Shown here: positions 24,483 through 33,370 of the stretch, piece after piece
Layout: each line of letters opens with the position of its first letter
Numbering within the stretch: position 1 is the stretch's first letter
Notes under the pieces: generated by a model
The model's input: only the letters and a program-made list of their open reading frames with translations
What the model was told of the DNA's origin: nothing
Databases searched by the model: none
Assembly (NCBI GenBank): GCA_002422545.1
Contig: DIWF01000014.1
Location: 1-64,000 of the forward strand
DNA from: Firmicutes bacterium UBA6113
Lineage (GTDB): Bacteria; Bacillota; Clostridia; Tissierellales; Sedimentibacteraceae
Length of the DNA stretch: 64,000 nt
Direction: 5' to 3'
Position numbers and translations under genes: made by a program

Positions 24483-25988
24483 ATGAAAGAAAGCTATGTT
24501 AATCTAATTAATATTAGGAGACAGGTTTTTGCAAAAATTGCTAAAATGGCATACGATGGTACCGATTTAAGTGAATTAGAAAAATCATCTTTTGAGATTT
24601 TACCTGGTGAGGTAGCATTATATAGGGATAGTATATTTAGAGAAAGAGCAATAGTAGACGAAAGACTAAGGCTTACATTAGGATTAGACGTAAGAAAACC
24701 AACGGACTACCATCGTGTTACTGACGGAATTTCTGAAGCAGATGTGGATGAAACTCAATTTATTGAACCATTAGTAAATGTAATTTCCTTTGCATGTGAA
24801 GCATGTCCCACGAAAGCTTTTAATGTTACTGACAATTGCAGAAAATGTTTAGCTCATCCCTGTACTAATGTATGCCCGGTAAATGCAGTTTCTATTGGAA
24901 AGGACAGGGCAATTATTGATCAGGATAAATGCATTAAATGTGGAAGATGTAAGGAAACATGTCCATATAGCGCAATTGTAAAATATGAAAGGCCTTGTGC
25001 TGCAGCATGCGGTGTAAATGCAATAGAAAGTGATTATTTAGGCAGAGCACAAATCAACACAGATAGATGCGTATCATGCGGAAATTGTATTATTCAGTGT
25101 CCTTATGGAGCAATTTCTGATAAGTCGCAAATATATCAGCTTGTCAAAGCACTAAAAAACAATAACCATATATATGCTATAATAGCTCCGTCATTTTTGG
25201 GGCAGTTTGGACCATTAGCTACGCCGGTTCAAATATTTGAGGGTATAAAACAGCTTGGATTTAGAGATGTAGTAGAGGTAAGTCTGGGAGCTGATATTAC
25301 AACTTTACGTGAAGCAAAAGAATTTCTTGAAAGAGTACCTGAAAAAAATCCATACATGGGAACAAGCTGCTGCAATTCCTGGACAATAATGGTTAAAAAG
25401 TTATTTCCCGATCAATACGAATATATATCAGATTCTGCCTCTCCAATGGTTGAGACTGCAAAATATATTAAGAATAAGGATCCTGAAGCAAAAATAGCAT
25501 TTATAGGACCTTGCATTTCTAAGAAGTTAGAAGCATTAAGAGAAGATGTTAAGGATTATGTGCATTTTGTAATAACATACGAGGAACTTATGGGTATGTT
25601 TGTTGCTAAAGGAATAGAATTATCAGAAATAGAGGTATCCAAAGAAATACAGGATGCATCAACACTCGGCCGCGGCTATGCCATAGCAGGCGGAGTAGCT
25701 GAAGCAGTAAAAAATACTGCTTTAAGAATTGACCCTTCAAGAGAGATAAATGTTGAAGGTGCATCTACATTGCATGAGTGCGTAAAGCTTATGAGATTGG
25801 CAAAAGCAGGGAAAAAGAATGGGTATTTACTTGAAGGCATGGCATGCGCAGGTGGATGTATCGGCGGACCTGGAACAATAGCTTCATTAAATAGAGTTAG
25901 AAAGGCAGTAACAGAGTTCAAAAATCAGTCAGAATATGAAACTCCTTTTGATAATGACACTATTGATGAAAAATTAAGAAGTAAATAA
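24483..25988 (+). CDS. Divergent monomeric [FeFe]-hydrogenase
   Basis: A 501-residue protein. Ferredoxin-like cysteine clusters lie at about 120-160 and 196-206, including CIKCGRCKETCP and CVSCGNCIIQCP. The H-cluster domain follows, with L1 TSCCNSW (294-300), L2 GPCISKKLE (342-350) and L3 MACAGGCIGGPG (453-464). All four cluster cysteines are present, but the motifs depart from the classical TSCCPxW, MPCxxKxxE and MxCxGGCxxGGG. This points to a less-studied subgroup with possibly different catalytic bias or a sensory role. It pairs with the [2Fe-2S] protein upstream. Strong AGGAGGAAATTATA site. Confidence 0.87.
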   Translation: MKESYVNLINIRRQVFAKIAKMAYDGTDLSELEKSSFEILPGEVALYRDSIFRERAIVDERLRLTLGLDVRKPTDYHRVTDGISEADVDETQFIEPLVNVISFACEACPTKAFNVTDNCRKCLAHPCTNVCPVNAVSIGKDRAIIDQDKCIKCGRCKETCPYSAIVKYERPCAAACGVNAIESDYLGRAQINTDRCVSCGNCIIQCPYGAISDKSQIYQLVKALKNNNHIYAIIAPSFLGQFGPLATPVQIFEGIKQLGFRDVVEVSLGADITTLREAKEFLERVPEKNPYMGTSCCNSWTIMVKKLFPDQYEYISDSASPMVETAKYIKNKDPEAKIAFIGPCISKKLEALREDVKDYVHFVITYEELMGMFVAKGIELSEIEVSKEIQDASTLGRGYAIAGGVAEAVKNTALRIDPSREINVEGASTLHECVKLMRLAKAGKKNGYLLEGMACAGGCIGGPGTIASLNRVRKAVTEFKNQSEYETPFDNDTIDEKLRSK

Positions 25989-26004
25989 TTTGTCAACATA
26001 TGAG

Positions 26005-26036
26005 GGAACACTTATTTTTTAATAAGTGTTCCTTTT
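26005..26036 (+). terminator. Terminator after hydrogenase
   Basis: GGAACACTTATT (26005-26016), loop TTTT, AATAAGTGTTCC (26021-26032), then TTTT. Twelve perfect pairs. Confidence 0.9.
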
Positions 26037-26107
26037 GCTTTCTTATGCTAGTTGCTTAAATAGTGGACAGCTCTAAGAACTTTTTCAAAAATAAATGAAA
26101 CATTTTT

Positions 26108-27523
26108 TTAATTAATTCTTTGAAAAACCCTTGTGTAGCATCTCACTCCCCATGCTTTGCCATTTCTTATCAAAAATCTCATGGTGGTGCGCTGTGTATC
26201 TGGGTCATCAGCAGTTCTTGCGCTGAAAAGTGTTTCTTCACAGTAATGCAATACTAAATTTTCATCATAGTAATTTGCAAATAAGTTAGAATCTTCATCT
26301 TTTGTTACAATGCAATATGACGGAACGGCCTCCCTACTTATGTAGGTGCCGACAACTGCCTGCGGCATACTGAATTTTTTGCCAGAGGGTATTGCAAATG
26401 CATGAGATGTGTTTAGAGGCAGTCCTAAAATTAAATTATAACATGCCCATACAAAAGGCTCTGCAGAAACATCTCCTTGGTTGCATAAAGCCGTCATTGA
26501 ATAACCGTCCATAATTAACCCGCCATGGGTTGAAACGCCATGAAGTCCACCGGAATGTTCACAAATTACTTTTCCGTTTTTTGTCCTTTTATTTAAGCCA
26601 AAGCAATAGAAAGGGTAACGTGTTTCAGGAAATTCATGCCCTATGAGTATTTCCACAGCATGAGGGTCTATTATTTGCCTTCCTTCAAAATTGCCGTATT
26701 GTGAAAGCATTTGATAATATTTTGTAATATCTCTGGCTGTTGATTTCACGCAGGCACAACCGCGATAAGGAGGAAGGACAGACCAAATCTGATCCGAGTA
26801 TAGATTTCCTTCATCATCTAAATCAAACAAATCGGCAATATCACCATTTGCTAAAGCAACAGCATCTTTGCCGTCCAAATCAAGCACTGTGCGATTCATA
26901 CCAAGAGGTTTGAAAATTCTTTCTTCGAGAAATTTTTCAAGCTTCATTCCTGCAGCTTTGTCAACAACGTAAGAAAGAAGTGCATAAGCATCGTTTGAAT
27001 AACTCATACATTCACCGGGAGCTCCTAAAGGTTCATATGCTCCGCTGTTTGAAATATAATCTATTATATCATCAATTGTATCCATTTTGTTAGGTGAACT
27101 TTCTCTGAGTTTACGTGAAGCATCAGAATCTCTTCCTGATGTGTTCATTACAATAGACCATTCCAGTGGGGGAATAGGAGGTATACCTGCCGTGTGCATT
27201 GCCAAATGGCGCAAGGTTACGCTTTCCATTGGAGTTCCGGGAATAGAAAAGTTCGGAAAGTAATTTATTACCGGGTCTGAGAAACTTAATTTTCCTTCAG
27301 TTTCAAGAATTGCACATGCAAGTGCAGTCATGGACTTGCTCATTGAGGCTATACCATAAACTGTGTCAATACCTGCAGTCTTGGTTTTATTCATATCACA
27401 GTAGCCATAACCTTTTTCAAAAATAATGCCTTTAGGTCCTCTGACGCATACAGCCAGACTGGGGTACTGTTTTTCTTCAAATAATTTTTCTAAATACTCA
27501 TCAAGTTGTTTTGTATTGTACAT
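26108..27523 (-). CDS. Serine hydrolase, class C beta-lactamase fold
   Basis: A 471-residue protein of the beta-lactamase/D-Ala carboxypeptidase family. The nucleophile motif is S60-M-S-K63, the second motif is Y175-S-N177, and EHSGGLHGVS near 325-335 replaces the KTG box. The C-terminal 110 residues form an extra domain. There is no signal peptide, so it acts in the cytoplasm. Relatives include D-aminopeptidases, esterases and amide hydrolases. It is divergent from the peptide transporter operon, so it may hydrolyse an imported peptide, amide or ester (inference). Start follows AGGGGGATTAT on the minus strand. Confidence 0.84.
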   Translation of the reverse strand: MYNTKQLDEYLEKLFEEKQYPSLAVCVRGPKGIIFEKGYGYCDMNKTKTAGIDTVYGIASMSKSMTALACAILETEGKLSFSDPVINYFPNFSIPGTPMESVTLRHLAMHTAGIPPIPPLEWSIVMNTSGRDSDASRKLRESSPNKMDTIDDIIDYISNSGAYEPLGAPGECMSYSNDAYALLSYVVDKAAGMKLEKFLEERIFKPLGMNRTVLDLDGKDAVALANGDIADLFDLDDEGNLYSDQIWSVLPPYRGCACVKSTARDITKYYQMLSQYGNFEGRQIIDPHAVEILIGHEFPETRYPFYCFGLNKRTKNGKVICEHSGGLHGVSTHGGLIMDGYSMTALCNQGDVSAEPFVWACYNLILGLPLNTSHAFAIPSGKKFSMPQAVVGTYISREAVPSYCIVTKDEDSNLFANYYDENLVLHYCEETLFSARTADDPDTQRTTMRFLIRNGKAWGVRCYTRVFQRIN

Positions 27524-27619
27524 ATAATCCCCCTATGTAATTTCCATATTTAAGCAAATGGTACAACAAAGAAAATCTGCTGTCAATAAATATATTTTGC
27601 TTGAAAAACTTCTTAAATA

Positions 27620-27635
27620 TGGCATAAATATTGCA
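27620..27635 (+). promoter_or_regulatory. Sigma-54 (-24/-12) promoter of the peptide transporter
   Basis: TGGCATAAATATTGCA fits TGGCAC-N5-TTGCW with one mismatch. It lies 96 bases before the first transporter gene. A second, perfect match precedes the acyl-CoA dehydrogenase run at 34973, and a sigma-54 activator gene lies between the two operons. Confidence 0.8.
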
Positions 27636-27730
27636 AATATAAAATATAGTTTAGTGTGATGTACTCTTAAAAATGATAAAAATAACGTTTACATTGAAGT
27701 TGAAAATTAAAAAAGGAGGTAGTTTCTTTC

Positions 27731-28672
27731 ATGCGAAACTACATAATTAAAAGATTGGGAATGGGAGTGGTGCTCCTTTTTTGTGTATCATTCCTGGTTT
27801 TCAGCATGTTGTATCTGATGCCAGGCGATCCTGTGACACTTATGGCAGGGCCATTGGTTAAGGCGGAAAATTTGGAGGGCTTAAGGATTGAGTATGGATT
27901 AGACAGACCGTTACTGGTTCAATATGCAGAATGGATGACAAACATAATTTTTCATGGGAATTTTGGCATTTCATACAAGTACAGAATAGATGTGTGGTCA
28001 TTGCTTAAAAACTGCATTCCAATCAGCCTCAGGCTAACGGTAACAACAATGTTAATAAGTGAAGCCTTGGCTATTCCTCTGGGTCTTTTGTGTGCTTACA
28101 AAAAAAACAGTTTGTTTGACCGGGTAACAGTTAATACTTCTTTGGTTTTAACAGCTATACCTTCATTCTGGCTGGCGGTTTTGCTGATGTTGGTTTTTGC
28201 TATCAAGTTAAAATGGCTGCCTCTAAGTGGTTATGAATCCTGGAAAAATTATGTTTTGCCCATAACGACAGGTGTAATTGGGGGACTGGCCAGTACCATA
28301 CGTTTGACTAAGTCAGAAGCTTTGGATGTTTTATGTGAAAAGTTCGTAACAACAGCTTACGCAAAGGGACTGGATAACAATACCGTATTAAAAAGACATG
28401 TGCTTCGCAACTCATTGATTGTAATAACAGTAAATATGTTTATGTCATTGCCGTGGTTGATTTCAGGGTATATTGTAATCGAAAAAATATTTGGAATACC
28501 GGGTATGGGAAATTTGATGATTAATTCAATTATTCAGCAGGATTTCAACGTTGTACAAGCATGCATACTGATAATTACTGTGCTTACAATCATCTGCAAC
28601 ATTCTTAGCGATATAGTTCTGGGCATTTTAGACCCTCGAATTAGAATTTCAGTTACAGGGGGAGACAAATAA
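27731..28672 (+). CDS. dppB: Peptide ABC transporter permease DppB/OppB-type
   Basis: A 313-residue permease with about six membrane helices. The first transmembrane segment is followed by the motif MPGDPVTLMAG typical of the family-5 B permeases, and the EAA loop appears near 205-230 (VTTAYAKGLDNNTVLKRHVLRNSL). Forms the channel with the product of the next gene, which it overlaps by one base. Substrates of this family include di- and oligopeptides, opines, nickel chelates and small conjugates. Strong AAAAAGGAGGTAG site. Confidence 0.9.
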   Translation: MRNYIIKRLGMGVVLLFCVSFLVFSMLYLMPGDPVTLMAGPLVKAENLEGLRIEYGLDRPLLVQYAEWMTNIIFHGNFGISYKYRIDVWSLLKNCIPISLRLTVTTMLISEALAIPLGLLCAYKKNSLFDRVTVNTSLVLTAIPSFWLAVLLMLVFAIKLKWLPLSGYESWKNYVLPITTGVIGGLASTIRLTKSEALDVLCEKFVTTAYAKGLDNNTVLKRHVLRNSLIVITVNMFMSLPWLISGYIVIEKIFGIPGMGNLMINSIIQQDFNVVQACILIITVLTIICNILSDIVLGILDPRIRISVTGGDK

Positions 28673-29520
28673 TGAATGATAGTCCATCTAAAGAATTCAT
28701 AAGTTCATGCTATAAAAATAGAAATTTCGTGCTTGGTTTTGCAATGGTATTGAGTGTGATTGTATTGGCGATATTTGCTAAACAAATTGCACCTTTTAGT
28801 TTTGATGAAGCACATCCTAAAGATATTCTGGTTTCTCCATGTTCAAAATACATATTAGGTACTGACAACATGGGAAGAGATTTGTTCAGCCGTATAGTTT
28901 ACGGAAGCAGGATTACACTTCAGGTTGCATTATTGGGAGCCGGTCTTCAGCTGGTGTTTGGTGTAACAATAGGTTTGGTATGCGGATATTTTGGTGGACT
29001 GGCTGACAGATGCCTTACCTTTGTGGCAGATTTGACGTGGTGCATTCCAGGAATGATCATGGCTCTTGCTGTTGTAACTATCATAGGTTCAGGACTTACA
29101 AATGCAATAATTGCCATTGCAATTGTTAACTGGGCATCTTATGCCAGAATGGTTCGAGCCAAAACAATGTCCATTAAAAATCAGGCGTTTATAGAAACAG
29201 GAATATCATTTGGTGAGAAATCAATAGCCATAATGTTCAGATATATTTTGCCAAATATTGTTCCAATACTCATAGTCACTGTATCCATGCAGTTGCCGGG
29301 AACTATTATGTCAACAACTACACTTAGTTTTCTTGGAGTTGGTTCACAACCGCCGTCACCTGACTGGGGACTTATGGTTTCTGAAGGGATAAATTTTATA
29401 TCCCGCGGACCATGGCTTTGCATTTTCCCTGGATTGGCACTGGTCTATACAGTATTTGGATTTAATATTCTGGGTGAAGGTCTTAGGGATTTGCTTGACC
29501 CGAGAATGAAATCACAATAG
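28672..29520 (+). CDS. dppC: Peptide ABC transporter permease DppC/OppC-type
   Basis: A 282-residue permease. It has the N-terminal C-permease segment with LGTDNMGRDLFSRIVYGSR, the EAA loop (IETGISFGEKSIAIMFRYILPN) and the end motif LGEGLRDLLDPRMKS. It pairs with the B permease; stop and start of the two genes overlap in TAATG. Translation is therefore coupled. Confidence 0.92.
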   Translation: MNDSPSKEFISSCYKNRNFVLGFAMVLSVIVLAIFAKQIAPFSFDEAHPKDILVSPCSKYILGTDNMGRDLFSRIVYGSRITLQVALLGAGLQLVFGVTIGLVCGYFGGLADRCLTFVADLTWCIPGMIMALAVVTIIGSGLTNAIIAIAIVNWASYARMVRAKTMSIKNQAFIETGISFGEKSIAIMFRYILPNIVPILIVTVSMQLPGTIMSTTTLSFLGVGSQPPSPDWGLMVSEGINFISRGPWLCIFPGLALVYTVFGFNILGEGLRDLLDPRMKSQ

Positions 29521-29532
29521 AAGGAGACGGAT

Positions 29533-30513
29533 ATGAGTGAAGAATTGCTTGCGTTAAATAAGTTAAGTGTAGACTATAAGGTTAAAGGCGGATATTTGTC
29601 AGCAGTAAATAATGTTTCATTTACAATTAACAAAGGAGAAATATTTGCAATTGTAGGGGAATCCGGATGCGGGAAATCTACAATAGCCCATTCTATTTTA
29701 CGGCTTTTGCCTGAACATAACGAAATTATAAAAGGAAATATATTTTTTAACGGGGAAGATTTAAATGAATATTCGGAAAAACAGCTTGAAAGAATACGCG
29801 GAAGAGAAATAGGAATGATTTTTCAAAATCCTCTTGATTCTCTCAATCCCGTTTATACCACCGGTTTTCAGGTAGCGGAAGGAATGATGCTTGACAACAT
29901 TTCAAGAGAAGATGCGTGGAATAGGGTGATACAAATTTACAATGATGTTAAAATGCCCGATGCCGAAAAGCGTGCAAAGAGTTTTCCTCATGAATTGTCA
30001 GGTGGCATGAGACAGCGTGTAATGATTGCAATGATGATTGCAAGGACGCCTCAATTATTAATTGCAGACGAACCTACTACAGCCCTTGATGTCACTATTG
30101 AAGCACAAATATTAAATATTATAAAAACTTTGAGAGATGAATTCAACACGGCAGTTATGCTAATCACTCACAATTTTGGCTTGGTTGCTGAGGTTGCTGA
30201 TAAAGTAGCGGTTATGTATGCAGGAGAAGTTGTGGAGCAGGGAACGGTGTTTGACATATTTGACAATCCAAAACATCCGTACACTAAACTTCTTATGAAA
30301 GCTCTGCCGCGAAGGACAAAATCAGAAGGCCGCTTGCAGACAATAGATGGCAGCGTCCCGAGGCTGACAGAAATCAGAAACGGATGCAGATTTGAAAACA
30401 GGTGCCCATATGTCATGGAAATTTGCAAATCTAAAGACCCTGACAGAAGAATTGTTACGGAATCACATTCCTTTTGCTGTCATTTAGAAGGTGAGGTGAG
30501 GAATAATGAGTGA
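29533..30513 (+). CDS. dppD: Peptide ABC transporter ATPase DppD/OppD-type
   Basis: A 326-residue ATPase: Walker A GESGCGKST at about 41-49, Q-loop FQNPLDSLNP, signature LSGGMRQRV, Walker B LIADEPTTALD. The C-terminal extension has the oligopeptide-transporter cysteine set (CRFENRCPYVMEIC ... C), which in some relatives binds an Fe-S cluster. Overlaps the next ATPase gene by eight bases. Confidence 0.93.
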   Translation: MSEELLALNKLSVDYKVKGGYLSAVNNVSFTINKGEIFAIVGESGCGKSTIAHSILRLLPEHNEIIKGNIFFNGEDLNEYSEKQLERIRGREIGMIFQNPLDSLNPVYTTGFQVAEGMMLDNISREDAWNRVIQIYNDVKMPDAEKRAKSFPHELSGGMRQRVMIAMMIARTPQLLIADEPTTALDVTIEAQILNIIKTLRDEFNTAVMLITHNFGLVAEVADKVAVMYAGEVVEQGTVFDIFDNPKHPYTKLLMKALPRRTKSEGRLQTIDGSVPRLTEIRNGCRFENRCPYVMEICKSKDPDRRIVTESHSFCCHLEGEVRNNE

Positions 30514-31486
30514 AGCAGTAATTGAATTAAAAAATCTCAAAAAATATTTCACAATAAGCAAAGGATTCAGCACTAAAAAGATTTATGTAAAGGCAATTGA
30601 CGATGTTACCCTTAATATAAACAAAGGTGAAATTATAGGGCTGGTCGGTGAATCGGGAAGCGGAAAAACCACATTGGCAAGAGTGCTCCTAAACCTTACA
30701 AAATCTACAGGCGGCAATGTTGTGTTTAATGGGGTAAATCTATCAAAGGCTACAAGAAATGAAATGAAAAAATTACGTACTGAAGTTGCAGTTGTTTTTC
30801 AAGATCCGGCATCAAATTTAAACCCTCGTGACACGGTTATGAATTCTATTATGAGGCCATTGATACTGCATGGCATGCCAAAAAAAATTGCCAAGCAAAA
30901 TGCTGTTGACTCATTAGAGCTTGTAAAAATGGATGTAAGATATCTTAACAGCTATCCTCATCAATTGTCAGGAGGACAATTGCAGCGAATTGCTATCGCA
31001 CGGGCTTTAGTACTTAATCCGAAAGTTATGATATTGGATGAACCTACTTCTGCTCTTGATATTTCAGTGCAGGCGCAAATATTAAATTTGCTCCTGGATT
31101 TGCAGGAAAGCTTTGGATTGACGTATCTTGTTATAACCCATGACCTGAATGTAATTAAATACATAAGCGACAAGGTTGCAGTTATGTATCTTGGAAAAAT
31201 TGTGGAGTTTGGTCCCACAGAAGAAGTGATCAATAATCCGAAACATCCGTATACAGAAGGCTTGATGGCAGCTTCTCCAATAATGGATCCTCATGACAGG
31301 GATAAAGAAAAATATATAATGCAAGGGGATCCCGGAAGTTTAATCAACCTTCCATCAGGCTGTCACTTCCACCCAAGGTGTCCTTATGTTTCAGAACACT
31401 GCAAGGATGAAGCGCCTCAAATAATTGTTCTTCCTGACGGACATCAGGTAGACTGCCATAAATATGCTGCTGTTAAAAGTCTTTGA
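30506..31486 (+). CDS. dppF: Peptide ABC transporter ATPase DppF/OppF-type
   Basis: A 326-residue ATPase, partner of the preceding one: Walker A GESGSGKTT, Q-loop FQDPASNLNPR, signature LSGGQLQRI, Walker B MILDEPTSALD, and the C-terminal CHFHPRCPYVSEHC cysteine motif. The start is inside the end of dppD with its own GGTGAGG site. A small hairpin and 61 bases separate it from the binding-protein gene. Confidence 0.93.
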   Translation: MSEAVIELKNLKKYFTISKGFSTKKIYVKAIDDVTLNINKGEIIGLVGESGSGKTTLARVLLNLTKSTGGNVVFNGVNLSKATRNEMKKLRTEVAVVFQDPASNLNPRDTVMNSIMRPLILHGMPKKIAKQNAVDSLELVKMDVRYLNSYPHQLSGGQLQRIAIARALVLNPKVMILDEPTSALDISVQAQILNLLLDLQESFGLTYLVITHDLNVIKYISDKVAVMYLGKIVEFGPTEEVINNPKHPYTEGLMAASPIMDPHDRDKEKYIMQGDPGSLINLPSGCHFHPRCPYVSEHCKDEAPQIIVLPDGHQVDCHKYAAVKSL

Positions 31487-31492
31487 ATATAT

Positions 31493-31510
31493 TGAATAGT
31501 TCACTATTCA
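31493..31510 (+). promoter_or_regulatory. Intercistronic hairpin before the binding-protein gene
   Basis: TGAATAG-TTCA-CTATTCA, seven perfect pairs, followed by AT-rich sequence without a clean T run next to it. It could stabilise the downstream message, since binding proteins are usually made in excess, or act as a weak attenuator. Confidence 0.45.
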
Positions 31511-31547
31511 TATAAATAAATTCAATATTTTTTTTGGAGGAGGAAAA

Positions 31548-33167
31548 ATGAAGGAAAATAAGTTTGTCACATTTATTTTAATTGTTGCTTTAGTAATTTC
31601 TGTTACAGGCTTAACCGGGTGCAGCACAGGAGGCGGAAACGAAGTTTCCACAGCACCGGCAAAAGGTCAGACATTGATAATTCAGGACTCAGCATGGGAA
31701 GGCGTAGATCTTTTCCAGGTATCATCATGGAATGACATGCAGTGCCTTCTGGCAGACCCTATTCTTGAAAAAGATCCGGAAACAGGAGCGGTGTTTCCTG
31801 GAATTGCTTCAGATTCTAAGTGGAGCGAAGACGGCCTTACATGGACACTTACTTTCCCTGAGGGCATGAAGTACTCAACAGGTGAGCAGGTTGAACCTGA
31901 AGACTTTATTGCCAGCGTTGAATATGGGTTGGAAGTAAGCCCATATGCAGATGGATACAGAGCAATCGAGTCAATGGAAGTTGACGGACGTAATGTAATT
32001 GTTCATTTGAGCGATTACCAGGCAGATATGCAATATAACTTCCAAAGCTGTTTTGTAGGCCTTATGGACAAAGATGAAATTGAAAACATGTCTGCTGATG
32101 ACAAATTGTGGGGCTGTCATCCTTACGGAGCATATTATCTTGATGAATATCAGCCTGGAGCATATGCAATCTTAAAAGCAAATGAAGGATATAAAACTCA
32201 TAATCCAATGCTTAAGAACCAAGGAGCATCGCCTGTAAAGACCATAAAGGTTGTGTTCTCAGGTGAAAGTTTTACATTTGCACAGGGCGTTCAAAACGGC
32301 GACTATGATGTTCTTTCAACTGTTCCTTCAGAATATTATGAAGAGCTGAAAAATGCAGATAATATTGATATGTTTGAAGCATATGGGGCAGAAGTAAATT
32401 ATGCTGAAATTAACATGACAGATCCGATTTTCCAGGACATTAATGTTCGAAAAGCCATTATCCATGCTATCAGCAGAGACAATCTGGGAAGTTACTTAAG
32501 CGAATTTGAAAAATCTGCACACAGCCTTGTATTGAGAAAATGTCTGAATTATTCAGAAGAAGCAGTTGATTACTACGATTCAAATTACGGATATGATCCT
32601 GAACTGTCGAAGAAGCTGCTGGCAGATGCCGGATGGACTGACACAAACAATGACGGTTTTGTAGATAAGGATGGAAACAACTTAGTGTTTGAATTTGATT
32701 GCAGAGATACAGAAACACCAAAGAAAGTTGCTCAGTCCATTCAAATAGATTTGAAGGCAGTTGGAATCGACATGCAGATTAAGACACAAAACTGGTCATA
32801 TGTTAACCAGGATGTTGTTGATGGCAATTTCCAAATGGCATACTTAGGCTTAGGCTGGTCAGAACCATTCCTGCTGGTAGATAAATTCTGCAACAGAAAT
32901 GCTGAATGTACAAATCCTGATCCTGAAAATTACAATGCAATGGTAGCGGCAGCCAGAAAGACTGTTGATTACGACGAAATAACAAAACAGATAACTGTCA
33001 TTCAGAAAAAGTTATTTGATTATTGCACAATTATTCCTCTTATTGACAATAACGGATATCGCTGCTGGAGATCAGAGATTCAGGGTATTGTACACACACC
33101 TACAGGAGGTTTTTATCTTGGCGATGTAGTTACAGATGCAAACGGCAATTTCAGAAATGTAAAATAA
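31548..33167 (+). CDS. Family 5 solute-binding lipoprotein
   Basis: A 539-residue binding protein. The signal peptide (about 5-22 hydrophobic) ends in the lipobox LTGC with lipidated C25. The family-5 pattern includes LTFPEGMKYSTGEQVEPEDF, DINVRKAIIHAISRD and a C-terminal region with the usual RNAEC-x-NPDPENYN segment. It delivers its ligand to the permease pair DppBC. It is last in the operon, after an intercistronic hairpin, and has a very strong TTGGAGGAGG site. A terminator follows. Ligand unknown. Confidence 0.92.
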   Translation: MKENKFVTFILIVALVISVTGLTGCSTGGGNEVSTAPAKGQTLIIQDSAWEGVDLFQVSSWNDMQCLLADPILEKDPETGAVFPGIASDSKWSEDGLTWTLTFPEGMKYSTGEQVEPEDFIASVEYGLEVSPYADGYRAIESMEVDGRNVIVHLSDYQADMQYNFQSCFVGLMDKDEIENMSADDKLWGCHPYGAYYLDEYQPGAYAILKANEGYKTHNPMLKNQGASPVKTIKVVFSGESFTFAQGVQNGDYDVLSTVPSEYYEELKNADNIDMFEAYGAEVNYAEINMTDPIFQDINVRKAIIHAISRDNLGSYLSEFEKSAHSLVLRKCLNYSEEAVDYYDSNYGYDPELSKKLLADAGWTDTNNDGFVDKDGNNLVFEFDCRDTETPKKVAQSIQIDLKAVGIDMQIKTQNWSYVNQDVVDGNFQMAYLGLGWSEPFLLVDKFCNRNAECTNPDPENYNAMVAAARKTVDYDEITKQITVIQKKLFDYCTIIPLIDNNGYRCWRSEIQGIVHTPTGGFYLGDVVTDANGNFRNVK

Positions 33168-33181
33168 TTGCATAAAAAAAT

Positions 33182-33213
33182 ATAATGGCAAGTGTTTGCG
33201 CACTTGCCATTAT
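33182..33213 (+). terminator. Terminator of the peptide transporter operon
   Basis: ATAATGGCAAGTG (33182-33194), loop TTTGCG, CACTTGCCATTAT (33201-33213): 13 perfect pairs, then a T-rich tail. Confidence 0.9.
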
Positions 33214-33370
33214 TCATTTTATTCTTTTATAAAGTCTATAAATAGTCTCTTAATAAAATTGACAAGCTGAGGGGCATTATAATAAACTTTAAACAAGTAA
33301 ATATAAAATGCTTTCAAAATATTGAAAATTATGATAAACTATTAACAAAAGCCGATTTGGGGGTAATGAA

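Noticed and set aside
33259..33290. TTGACA with TATAAT before the activator gene as a sigma-A promoter
   Set aside because: The spacer is only 13 bases. A TAAACT at 18 bases is a weak alternative, so I did not annotate it.
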